Shown here piece after piece: positions 1-9,710 of a stretch of 64,000 nucleotides of DNA; position 1 is the first letter of the stretch; every line of letters begins with the position of its first letter. The stretch is from Karstenula rhodostoma CBS 690.94 (Eukaryota; Ascomycota; Dothideomycetes; Pleosporales; Didymosphaeriaceae). A program made the translations under genes and the position numbers. The notes beneath the pieces are model-generated. The model was not told the origin of the DNA. It searched no databases and worked only from the letters and a program-made list of their open reading frames with translations. The stretch spans positions 715,599-779,598 of the forward strand of contig MU001493.1 in assembly GCA_010093485.1 (NCBI GenBank). Reading direction: 5' to 3'.

Positions 1-2212
1 GGGTATCAAGGCTGCACTGGCAGCGTCTATGCAGGCTATGCAAAGACAGAAACAAAAATGAAAGAAGCCCACAAGCAGTACTCGAGGGAGAGGAAATGGT
101 TGATGTGGACGGAGGCGGAGCGTGTTTATATGGCTTATCGCCGCACAGTGAATTTTCTTAGTGCACGGGCCACCATTGGGTCGCGCCTGCAGTCTTTGCG
201 GCGAGGAAGGAGGGGCACGTTGGGTCCTACCGATTTTTCGCTTTCGCCGTGCCATTACATATGCATCAAGCGCTTTCGGTCCCTTTGATGCCTTCTCGTA
301 CAGTGTCCATACTGTGTAGATACTGCTGTTGCTCCCAGCCATAGGCGCGCTGAATGACCGTCGGCGGGGTATCAGAATGTCCCTCCGTGGCCCCTCACCT
401 CAGACTCGACCAGCGCTGACCGCTTTTCCCCTCGGCGTCTTGAGTTGCAGTCCGGCAATCACCCAGGCACTGCCACGCTGGCCATTTCGACCATTCGCTG
501 CTGTCGCCAGCGTTACAAGTTACGGACATGGTACAAAGTCGCATTTTGCAGCCAACGAAGCCGGCACGCAGCTGCCTGATTGAGGCTGATGCAGCGCCGA
601 CGGCGACCACCAGCCCCTGCTGAACCCTGAGTAGAGACGGCGCTACGGTTGTATACGGAGTTCCAGACCTTTTCCCAGAGTACAATACGTCCCGCCGCTT
701 CTGCCGAATAGCTTCCATCCCGACCTTTCGCCACTCTTGGCCGAAACATCTACAAATTTCTCTCCAACGGCAAGTACACCGGCAAGAATAACACCGATTG
801 GCTGTACGAGACTACTCCTCGACCTTGCCATCGTCCATGGGGCCGGTATGATTTGCTTCCCGATGCGGTGAGACCAGAAATCGAAACGAAAAAAAAACAT
901 GCAAGGCTAGCCTCCCTATCTATTCTTGGATAGCGCCATCTCAGCCGCATGCAGCGCGCTCTTTCGATCATCTGGTTCTCTTGGTGGCCCACCATCCCCG
1001 AAGCAAGAACAATTACATTCTCCACACCCAGGAAAACACCGCGGAAGGTCTCTGACACAACAAGCCCTCCTACCCTCGATGACATTCTCCTACTTCCGAC
1101 CATGGCCAACTGTCTTGTGCAGTCGCACAGGCCGCCTAGCAGCGTGCACTTTGGCCTTATCCTCGAGCATCCCCCACAACAGATCAAGATTCCCCAGGAT
1201 CTGTCCCTCCGCATTCTCGGTTCTCCACAGTACGCTTGTACCAATTAGTCTCGGTCAGCGGTGTGACTTGCATGACACCCGATGTAGCAGTCCTGCACGG
1301 CGGGAGCGCCCGCTGCGCCCGCTCGATTTTCTATAGATCGACCGACTGAAGACTGAAATAGTGTTGCCTTGCACGGTCTATGCCGTGCTTTGATTTAAAC
1401 AGACGAAATCCGGTTTTCTGTATCCCCTGGTCTCTTTTATTTAGCTGATCGCTCGACTTCAGCATGTGCGCGATCCTACCTTTGTACGGCCCTTTCTGAC
1501 TCTGAACACTTCCGGGATTCGAGTTCGCCTTATCCCCAGGCAACAGTTCATGGGCTGCCCAAAATCCTGGGTACACCGTGTTACCCCAAGAGAAGCGATG
1601 CAGAACTCAGACTCGTGGCCTATCAATATAGTCAAGGGCAACTTCGCCTTAGTGAACGTCGAAGCCAGATGTGGTCATAAAGAGTTATCGGTCGTGGGCG
1701 CATCGGCCTCTGTAGGAATGGCATCCCATCATTCCTCAGTATATATATTCAACCCTTCGCTATAATCACAAACGTTAAGTAACTTCTTAGTTCGTGCTCT
1801 ACTTGTAGTTATCCCGTCCTACCTGCGGTCATAAGGGGATTGTATGACGTCCGAAAGCCCGAAGCATAAACTGAGGAGGTCGGGTAGTCTCCAATTACAC
1901 CATGCGCTACTGCTTCCTGCTTCTCTATGACACAGCGCACGGTATAATAAGATGGCTCACTCCCTACACTGCGTCTGCCCGGATATCCTCACGTCCCGCG
2001 CGCCTCTCACCATCCGTCTCTTGGTCTCATTCAAAACTTCGTGTACATGAACAAGCAGGGTAGAGGAGAATGAGGTCGAGGGTGAAGAGCGTCACGAATG
2101 AGAGTGATTTTCGAGGGGCAGCAGGATAGACTGTATGCTCTCAAAAACTCTAGCTTCGTGCTATGGAAGAAATATCACAACTGATTACGACCGGTTATCC
2201 ACTCGCAATGCG
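1..2212. other. no recognisable gene
   Basis: Several overlapping open frames of 60-160 codons lie on both strands. None shows a recognisable domain, and none joins to a neighbour through convincing splice sites. I see no RNA gene or transposon ends. This may be intergenic DNA or a strongly decayed region. Confidence 0.5.
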
Positions 2213-3986
2213 TTACACGCTCCGCTTGCCCCTCGTCTCAAATGGGAGCAGGAGACTCAATACCACCAGAAGTCCAAAAAGACTAGCACAAATGAAAAGC
2301 GGTGCTGTCGTCTGGACATTGGTGTAACTCCCGATCAAGACGCCGCTGATACCTCCGACGCGGTTCAAGACAACACAAAGACCGTAGCCAGTAGCGCGGT
2401 GGGCACTTGGTAGTATCTCAGGTGTGTAGGCATAGATCGTTCCGTAATAGATGTTTGAGACAGCAGTAATGGCTGCGCTCACACCAACGTTCTGCGCTGG
2501 AGTGCGAATTTGAGTCTGACATAGTTAGCTCCACACCTGTTCCGCATAAAGCCTTCAGACTTACGTAACCGAATTGCAGCACCATGGTGAGAAGCGCGCC
2601 GATAGCAAGGGTACCTCGCCTCCCAAAGAACTTTAGCTCGACCAAGACACCAGCAATGATCGGCCCACCCAGTCCAGCAATCTGATTAATAGCGTAGTTC
2701 CTCCACGTGGTGTAATTGGAAGGCGTACCGTATACATCAGCCCCCCGGCTCGCGAGGTAGTATGGCAAAAAGGTTGAGTATAGAGGGCTAACCATTCCGA
2801 TCACAAACCAATTCGCTATAATCACGATGGTTGACCATGCCAGGACTTTAGTCTCGAACAGGCCTCCAACGTGCTTCCGGAGACGAAGTGAAGACCATTT
2901 CGACATTTCTGTGTGTAGTACTCTCCCTTGAGCTTCGAGGTCCTCCAATCGCAGAGACAAGGGTCTTTTGTACCGGGTAGCAAGATCTTGGAGGACTGTG
3001 AAAGCGTCAGAATCGCGGTTTTGAGCGATAAGCCAACGCGGTGTATGCTTCATGCGCACAAACAGCAGACGTGCTACACTGAGAGCGAGAACAAGGCTGC
3101 CAGAAGTGAAGTGGAGATATCGCCATCCCCAATTCTGCGACTTGGGACAGTCAGCAGGACCGGTCGCCGTCGAGGGACAGCTGAAGTTGCTCATAAATGC
3201 CCACGCGAACAGGCCAGTGATGGTGTAGCCGACAGCCCACCAGATGGACATGAAGGTGACAAGCCAGGCATTCTTGACCGGCAGGAATTCCAAAAGGTTG
3301 GTCGCATCCAGAATATAGTTTCCGCCGGCGCCTGCCGAATATATGGCCACCCTACCATGTCGTTAGCTTGCTCAAATATAGGCCCATTCACTGGCAATAT
3401 TTTATGCCCAGAGTTCCTCCCGAATTGAGCTGGCATACTCACATAGTGGAAAAAGAGTAGTAGTCCGGCATACCACCAGCAATCAAAACGAAAGCCGCGC
3501 AGATGAGGAGACTGGTATTGAAAGCTAGCTTCCGGCCAATGATATCGGCAGTGAACCCCCATATCGCGGCGCCGGCCAACAACCCAACTTGGGATGCAAG
3601 CGCAACACCAGCAATCTGCTTCACTGGTCTTCCAAACTCCAAGTCTACGGCTGGCTGAGAGATAGATTGGCAGACGATTAGAAGCTAAGGGGAAGTCAGC
3701 AACAAGACACTGGTCTGTGAAGAAATCAACTCCATACCGAGTCCACAGCATACCCGAATCCATTGAAGAAGAAAAGTTTCCACTGGAACGGTGTCATTCC
3801 TATCTCATCGATCGCAGCATTTACAAGCGCCATCTTTTTTGCTAATATCGGATCGACACGTGAGGAATCGTAGACATCAGCCGTGGATCCATCTCCATCG
3901 GATCTGCTATCGTACTGGCTTTCGGTAGGAGGGACCGCAGTCACCTTCTCGATATCGCCGCCAGTCTTGTTCTCGATTGACACCAT
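2213..3986 (-). CDS. MFS transporter (sugar porter/SVOP-like)
   Basis: Major facilitator superfamily membrane transporter of 526 residues after removal of three introns (3685-3737, 3352-3442, 2516-2564). Joined exons keep the frame and have GT/AG ends. An N-terminal cytosolic tail of about 60 residues precedes the first membrane helix. The A-loop motif ADIIGRKLAF lies between helices 2 and 3. A Pro/Trp segment (TPRWLIAQNRD) is typical of the sugar-porter/SVOP-type group. The protein ends in FETRGKRSV, like many fungal members. The sequence does not show the substrate; a sugar, organic acid or phosphate is possible. It is not a nitrate transporter of the NrtA type, despite nitrate genes 24 kb away. 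The start is the ATG at 3986. Confidence 0.85.
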
Positions 3987-4885
3987 ACCTAGGTAGCGTA
4001 TATCTTTCTTCGGGATTTAGTGGTCTCATTCGTGACATTGCCTACGTACTAAGGTGCATATGGTCAGGTTAAGTACTTCAGGTAACATGACGGACATCGG
4101 GGCCAAGGAGACTTTCGCACCCCGAAGGATGCAAGTCATGGGCCTCGCGCTAAGAAAGCGAGGAAATGTGGGCGTCGAGACGGCGTATATAGACGAGCGG
4201 GTTTCGAAAGCTGGAACCATTGTTGGGGCAAGGATCGACCAATGAGAGCAGAGCGGTCATGTTCAGCACGCGAGCACGCGAGATGTACATGAATTGCGAT
4301 ACGCTCGCGACCAAAGATCGACAACTAAGGTATCACGTTCAAAATTGGCAATATGATCTCACCGAACCATTGTTGGGGCAAAGATCGACCAATGAGGTCA
4401 TGTTCAGCACGCGAGCACGCAAGATGTACATAAATTATAATACACTCGCGACTAAAGATTGACAACTAAGGATATTACGTTTAAAACTGGCAATATAATC
4501 TTACTAAACTATTGTTAGGGCAAAGATCGACTAATAAGAGCAGAGCGGTCATGTTTAGTACGCGAGCACGCAAGATGTACATGAATTGCGATACGCTCGC
4601 GAGTCGCGACCAAAGATCAACAACTAAGGATATCACGTTTAAAATTGGCAATATGATCTCACCGTATCAAAGATGAGGTAGGAGGTATGTGATAGGTTGT
4701 AGGGAAGTTGCCAGCTGCCGGACTTATCGCAACAAGCGGTAATCCCTCTTGCGGTTACTAATCGACGATGACCCACAAAGCTCAATCAGCATATTTAAGA
4801 GACGCATACAAAGACATATAATATCACAGAGCTCTCGGCCAGGCTGTCCAAGGATACTGAATCAGTGGAGACTACTAACGCTACA
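3987..4885. other. intergenic region between divergent MFS and TauD genes
   Basis: An 899 bp spacer between two divergent genes. It holds the three mutated tandem repeats described separately (4220-4672). A TATA-like TATTTAA stretch lies near 4793, about 90 bp before the TauD start codon. Confidence 0.6.
4220..4672. repeat. three tandem direct repeats of about 145-160 bp with RIP-like transitions
   Basis: Copy 1 (about 4220-4369), copy 2 (4370-4511) and copy 3 (4512-4672) share blocks such as TGTTGGGGCAA, CGAGCACG and AAGATGTACAT. Copy 2 differs from copy 1 mainly by C-to-T and G-to-A changes. For example, GACCAAAG becomes GACTAAAG, TATCACG becomes TATTACG, and CTCACC becomes CTTACT. Copy 3 shares a few of these and keeps other positions. 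Many changes fall at CpA or its complement TpG, the context preferred by fungal RIP. Copies 1 and 3 share a short AGCAGAGCGG block missing from copy 2. No coding content was seen. Confidence 0.85.
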
Positions 4886-6123
4886 ATGACGCTCACTCAC
4901 ACAGGGCTTACGCAAGAAGTACTTGCGTACACAGCGCCGCATCCACCAGTAAAAGAGTTCGTACCTCCGAAAGATCGTGCATTCTATGCAGATGCGTCAA
5001 AATCGAGCCTCTTGTCTGCGGCTACGTCTGTCAAAAATCTCACGCCTTACATCGGCACCGAACTCACGGGCATCCAACTAAGCCAGCTCACGCCCGCTCA
5101 AAAAGACGAACTCGCACTTCTCGCAGCGGAGCGAGGCGTCGTTTTCTTCCGCAATCAGGACATCACGATGGATCAACAATACGAGCTCACGAAGCATTAC
5201 GGTCTTCAAGACCGCGATCCTAGCCAAGTTGACCCCAGACATGTTACCGTCATGGGACGCGATGAGTATGCGGAACCTCTTCTTCAAATATAACAGTATT
5301 AACAGCGCCAGCGATATTCGCGCCTTCGCAAATTATGGCGCCGACTTCCACTCGGACCACTCTTTCGAGGCAAACCCCCCGGCATACACCATACTCCGTC
5401 TGATTCGTACCCCCGAAACTGGCGGCGACACCATCTGGACCTCTCAGACCGCGCTATACGATAAGTTGAGCCCACACTTCCAAAGCCTGTTCGATAGCCT
5501 CCAGGCCGTGCACACGTCGGAGCACGGCTACGTCAACGCGATCAACCGCGGGACGCAGCCCTATCGTGGGCCAGTAAGGCGAACGCATCCACTCGTTCGA
5601 ACGCATCCAGTCACGCAGGTGAAGAGTTTGTCCTACAATCCCGCCTTCGTCATCTATCTTGAGGGCCTCAAGGGTGCAGAGTCATTGCACGTGCTCAACT
5701 TCCTGCGCGAGTACGTACAGCCCGAGTTCAGTGTTCGAGCATGAATTAACGGTTCATCATAGTCACCTCCACGCTGCAGACGATCTAACAGTACGCTGGA
5801 AATGGGAGCCTGGCAGCGTCGCATTCTGGGATAACCGAGTTGTTGCACACCGCGCTGTTCCCGGGGGATATAACCCCGAAGAGCGGGAGGGAAAACGCAC
5901 GGAGATATTTGGAGAGCGTCCGTTCTTCGATCCTGTAAACAGTGTTACGCTAAGCGACTATCGTGGCAAGCTTGCCCACGTTGAAGATGGAGCAACAGGC
6001 GAGACGAATGTTGCTACGACCAATGGTGTGAAGAACGGACAAGTAAATGGGGCGAATGGGGCAAAGAGTTCAGGGGATGGTGTGGTGAGTCTCAATGAGA
6101 CCAACGCCAATGTCGGGCCTTGA
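4886..6123 (+). CDS. TauD/TfdA-family 2-oxoglutarate dioxygenase
   Basis: Predicted Fe(II)/2-oxoglutarate-dependent oxygenase of 381 residues. It has three exons, 4886-5265, 5306-5710 and 5763-6123; the phases fit, although the first intron is only 40 bp. The metal-binding triad is complete: H142 and D144 in FHSDHSFE, and H291 in WDNRVVAHR. R307 in EGKRTEIFGERP is the likely 2-oxoglutarate-binding arginine. GGDTIW, the usual TauD block, is present. A Gly/Asn-rich tail follows the domain. Family members oxidise taurine, other sulfonates or related small acids; the substrate here is unknown. The start is the first ATG of the frame. A second, degenerate copy follows on the same strand. Confidence 0.85.
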
Positions 6124-6676
6124 AATTTCGACAAGAATGAGGTACGGGGGAGTATAGATCGCTGCAGAATGATCGCGTAGAATCTTGTGGTGGTGTCCAG
6201 GAATGTTCACTGCGTGAAAACTGCCTGCACACTCTATCACCACGCCACAAGCACCGCAGACCATAAAATGAAGTCCAAATCTCACCTCCAAATTCGAAAA
6301 GCAGCATATAGGGAGATGTCAGCCATCAACGCCCAAAGCCCTGCAGTGATGCTATAAGCCGAGCGAATTGCGCCATCCGCATTGTTATTTCGACCAATAG
6401 CGAGCCCAGGAGTAAGCCACCCCCAACACTCCAGCACACCTCGGCGGCTTATCGAGCACCCGCATATATTCCTCTGCCGCATCCTACTGACGCGATACTT
6501 TGGTTCTGCAGCAATGCGCGCATGGCATGCTATCGAATACGTGGAGTACATATAGGAAAACGTTTGAGCGACAGCGATCGGGATATCTGCAAGAGCTAGT
6601 AACAAGGAGCGCAACATCGACCGTTCCTGCTACCGCAATCGAAAGTGGGACCGACGAAAACGAAGAGGGGGAGGAT
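6124..6676. other. spacer between the two TauD-like genes
   Basis: No separate gene is seen. The frame of the downstream gene stays open back to about 6500, with an earlier ATG at 6527, so part of this stretch may be coding or 5' leader. Confidence 0.5.
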
Positions 6677-8204
6677 ATGGCTGCTCGGTACATCACAGAG
6701 AGCGCGTCGTCGTCTATGACATTACTGCCTCAGAAGGACGATAGAGTGTCGTCAGACGCTGCTTCCCGCACTGAGTTGAGCGATTCGGTCGGAACGGTTC
6801 TATCTGGCATACAGCTCTCAACAGTTCCTGAACAAGAATTGGACGAGCTGGTATCGCTGGTCGCGACCCGCGGAGTTCTCTTTTTTGAAAACCAGGAAGA
6901 CTTCGAACCGGCAGCTTTAAACCGCATTGTTGCACACTTTGATCCAGCAGTCGGCGCCACTAAGGCAGAAGATGGCATAGAATGTCAAGGTCAGGTCGAA
7001 CAAGCAGAGTCCATCCAAGCACAGGATGAATGGCATACAGATGCCAGCTACGAGCACTCACCTCCCAGCATCTCCTTGCTTCGGATCAAAAGCGAGAGCG
7101 AGAACCTAGGCACAACAGCGTTCGTTTCGCAATATGGCGTATACGACTCGTTGAGCAAGCCGCTAAAGCGCTTCCTGGACGAATTGACCGCCGTACATTC
7201 ATGCGGTCAGCGCAGCGTCGAACATCCGGCTGTGAGATCGCATCCTGTTTCGGGATTGAAAACGTTGAATGTTACGCCTGATAGCGTCGAGAGGTTTCCA
7301 GAGCTGAACAAGAAGGAATCTGGTGTGTCACCACCTTCGAAGAGTATACTATGAAGGCTAATGCAGGGGAACAGATAAACTGCTTGAGCTCCTCGATTTT
7401 CAGATTCATTCGTCAGCGGAGCACACCGTCCAGTGGAAGTGGAAACCGGGAGACGTTGCATTGTGGGATAATCGCTGTGTTGCATACAGACACGTCTCAC
7501 ATGCCGCTGCGATAGAGCAAAGTTCCACAAAACACAATTTCCTCCATGAAAAGCGTACGCAATTTGCCTGGAACAAAACCTACACCCGACAAAACTAACA
7601 ACGTCTAGCCTACCTCGACACCTCCAGCGAATCTCGCTCATCTCGCACCTCCCGCCTCGCGACCGAAGAGCAAATCGAGCGGGAAAGAGTCGCGCAGATC
7701 AAAGCGCGCTACAATAACACGCCTCTCCGACGGATACTCGCACGCCAGCTGAGCAAAGAAGTCACCCCCATCCAAGCAACATCGGCGCCAGAGGCAGAAA
7801 ATGAGACGCCCACCCCGGTGGACTCCGTCATCTCCGCCCAAGACGCCGCCGAGCACGACACCATCGCACAGGTCAAAGCGCGCTTCAACAACACGCCGCT
7901 CCGCCGGATCCTTGCGCGGCAGACGAGCAGGGAAGTCACGCCCATTCGTGTACCGGAGGAGAAAAAGAGCGTGCCTAGTCCGGTCGACTCGGTCATCTCG
8001 GAGCAAGATGCCTCGGAACTGGTGCAGTCGACTGTCTCGGAGCACCGACAGAAGCGCACCGAGGAATGGGCTAGTGGCATTGATGGTGACCTGGAGGTAG
8101 AGAAAACGAGGAGTGTGCCTGTCAAGAGAAGCAATACGCCTTTGCGGAGGATATTGGAGAGGCAGGCATCCGCGTCGTTGGAGAGGAGGCTGCAGTGGGG
8201 CTAG
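6677..8204 (+). CDS. degenerate TauD-like protein with C-terminal NTPLRRIL repeats
   Basis: Two-part protein of 473 residues from the ATG at 6677 (523 from the in-frame ATG at 6527). Exons are 6677-7322, 7375-7554 and 7609-8204; the last intron has a perfect CTAAC branch site, and all phases agree. Residues 40-280 align with the neighbouring TauD enzyme: RGVLFFENQ, WHTDASYE, VKSHP-like VRSHPVSG, and WKPGDVALWDNR. The first two metal ligands (H120, D122) remain, but the third is Tyr (Y253, in CVAYRH). The usual 2-oxoglutarate arginine aligns with Lys. This suggests a non-catalytic or altered protein. Residues 290-473 form a charged tail with three copies of NTPLRRIL[AE]RQ. I do not recognise the tail, and its function is unknown. 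It probably arose by duplication of the upstream gene. Confidence 0.75.
7697..7948 (+). repeat. 175-bp-period internal repeat encoding NNTPLRRILARQ
   Basis: Blocks of about 77 bp at 7697-7773 and 7872-7948 encode IKARYNNTPLRRILARQ and VKARFNNTPLRRILARQ. Each is followed by a Ser-rich turn and EVTPI. Many differences are at third codon positions, which suggests selection on the protein. A third, shorter protein copy (SNTPLRRILERQ) lies near 8126-8165. A second motif, PVDSVIS.QDA, also occurs twice (starting at residues 345 and 400). Confidence 0.8.
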
Positions 8205-8347
8205 TATTATGTGTATGAATATTCAGTTTGTGTATAGTCGATGTACCAAGCATAGAAAAGGCGAAGCCGCGTTTTAAAATTGAAAACGCAATACTGCTTG
8301 CACGGGTCATTCATTCGTGATCATGACAGTCATTGATGTTTAGGTAA

Positions 8348-9298
8348 TCACCTAAACCAGTCCTCCGCATCCATGTGCGGCCACCGCACCGGACTTACAT
8401 CCCTCACGGGGCTCCCTTCCTCCACCGGACTCGGTTCCCTCAGCGGACTCTCCACCCCGCTATCCGCCGCCTCATCCGCATACCCCCCGACTCGCCTAAC
8501 CCCCGCCCTAACCCTCCCCTGGTTCCCACCCCCCTCAAAGTCCAACATCCACTCCAACCCCAGCGCGCCTTTCCTATCGCTCAACTCGCCCCTCACCTCA
8601 CTCCCCCCAATCCACTCCCAGCCCTCCTTCAACACCACCGTCGCCGAAATGCTAAAGTAGCCCCACCCAAGCCTCCGCACCTCGAACGGCGGATCGCGCA
8701 GGACGAGCGAGGGGGGGTTGAACGTAGGGTGCAGGTTGACTTTGACGTGCGAGACGAGGTCCGGCCTGCTCAGCCGCACAAAGAAGGTCCAGTCGTGCCT
8801 GTTGCCAGGCTCGTCCCTGCCCCCGACGAGCTTGTGTCTGTTGCCCATCAGAATCGCGACATGTTCCACGCCCTCGCCGCTGACTGCGAGCCTAGCTACC
8901 TCCTCCTCGGACCGTCGTTCGGCGTAGGTCTGCGGGTACTTTGCTTCGAGGACGCGGGCGAGCGCGACGTCTGCCTGGGTTGTGGTCGGCGTGCGGCACA
9001 TGGGGCAACGCGCTTCGAGGTCGTAGCTGGGGTCGTAGTCTGGGTCGAAGTCGCGCATGTCCATGTCGAGGGAAGAGGGGTGCATGGGCACTGTCTGCGA
9101 GGCCGCGGCCCACTGCGCCATGCATGCGCGGCAGAGGATGTGAGCGCATGTTGTTCGCACGGGGGAGTAGAAGACGAGGTGGCAGATCTGCGCGGTTCGT
9201 GTTAGGGGCACTGTGAGAGGGAAAGAACAAGGGAGCGAGCATACAGGGCAGAGGTCATCTTCTGCGATGGTTTCTGGCGGTGGCGCAACTTCGGCCAT
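8348..9298 (-). CDS. RING finger-YEATS domain protein
   Basis: Protein of 297 residues after removal of one intron (9188-9244, GTATGC donor, CTAAC branch). Splicing creates the RING motif CPICHLVFYSP. Zinc ligands are C17, C20, C32, H34, C37, C40, C79 and C82, a C3HC4 RING, so an E3 ubiquitin-ligase role is likely. An acidic Asp/Tyr loop fills the gap before CPMC. Residues about 126-215 look like a YEATS domain: GNRHKL, DWTFFVRL, KVNLHPTFNPP, and FEVRRLGWGYF. YEATS domains read acylated lysines on histones, so the protein may join histone-mark reading to ubiquitination; that is inference. The C-terminus has Ser-Pro repeats (SPLREPSPVEEGSPVRDVSPV). Its 3' end converges with the TauD-like gene, 143 bp away. 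Confidence 0.75.
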   Translation of the reverse strand: MAEVAPPPETIAEDDLCPVCSLPCSFPLTVPLTRTAQICHLVFYSPVRTTCAHILCRACMAQWAAASQTVPMHPSSLDMDMRDFDPDYDPSYDLEARCPMCRTPTTTQADVALARVLEAKYPQTYAERRSEEEVARLAVSGEGVEHVAILMGNRHKLVGGRDEPGNRHDWTFFVRLSRPDLVSHVKVNLHPTFNPPSLVLRDPPFEVRRLGWGYFSISATVVLKEGWEWIGGSEVRGELSDRKGALGLEWMLDFEGGGNQGRVRAGVRRVGGYADEAADSGVESPLREPSPVEEGSPVRDVSPVRWPHMDAEDWFR

Positions 9299-9710
9299 GG
9301 TGGTTGTTGGATGTGGGTGTTTGTGGCTGGAGACACTCTCAACTCACAGCAGGGTGAGCACTGGAGGGGATCTTTTGGACCGTCGAGCAGACCATTGCAC
9401 TAACTCCTCGTCGGCGGGCGGAGTGAAGCTTCGTGTCGTGCTGTGGCTGTGACGTTTGCATCAAGCTGTCGGAATCTCGGCATTAATGGATTTAAGCGAG
9501 AGCATGGCACGTCACGTGTCGACCCCACTCCCTAGGTCGTGTGTGACGACTTGGTGAACCTGTGGAGCTCTGGTTCTATTCTTGAGAGCTGTTATCTATG
9601 AATCCGAGCCATGACAGCATTCGAGTGCCCGCCCAGCAGAGCCGTCTAGATCTCCATTTCCCCTATGATTCTACCAGAACCGTATCGTACAAGATGCCTA
9701 GTAACACCAT
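9299..9710. other. intergenic region
   Basis: About 410 bp between two minus-strand genes. It holds the likely promoter of the RING-YEATS gene and the 3' end of the regulator gene. No other feature was seen. Confidence 0.6.

Noticed and set aside
395..1244. Overlapping open frames up to 164 codons on both strands
   Set aside because: No domain, signal peptide or splice support; composition looks random.
2213..3986. Idea that the MFS gene is the nitrate transporter of the nitrate cluster
   Set aside because: Its motifs are of the sugar-porter/SVOP type and it lies 24 kb from the nitrate genes.
8375..9205. Plus-strand frame of 276 codons opposite the RING-YEATS gene
   Set aside because: It is the antisense shadow of a GC-rich coding region; the minus strand has clear domains.
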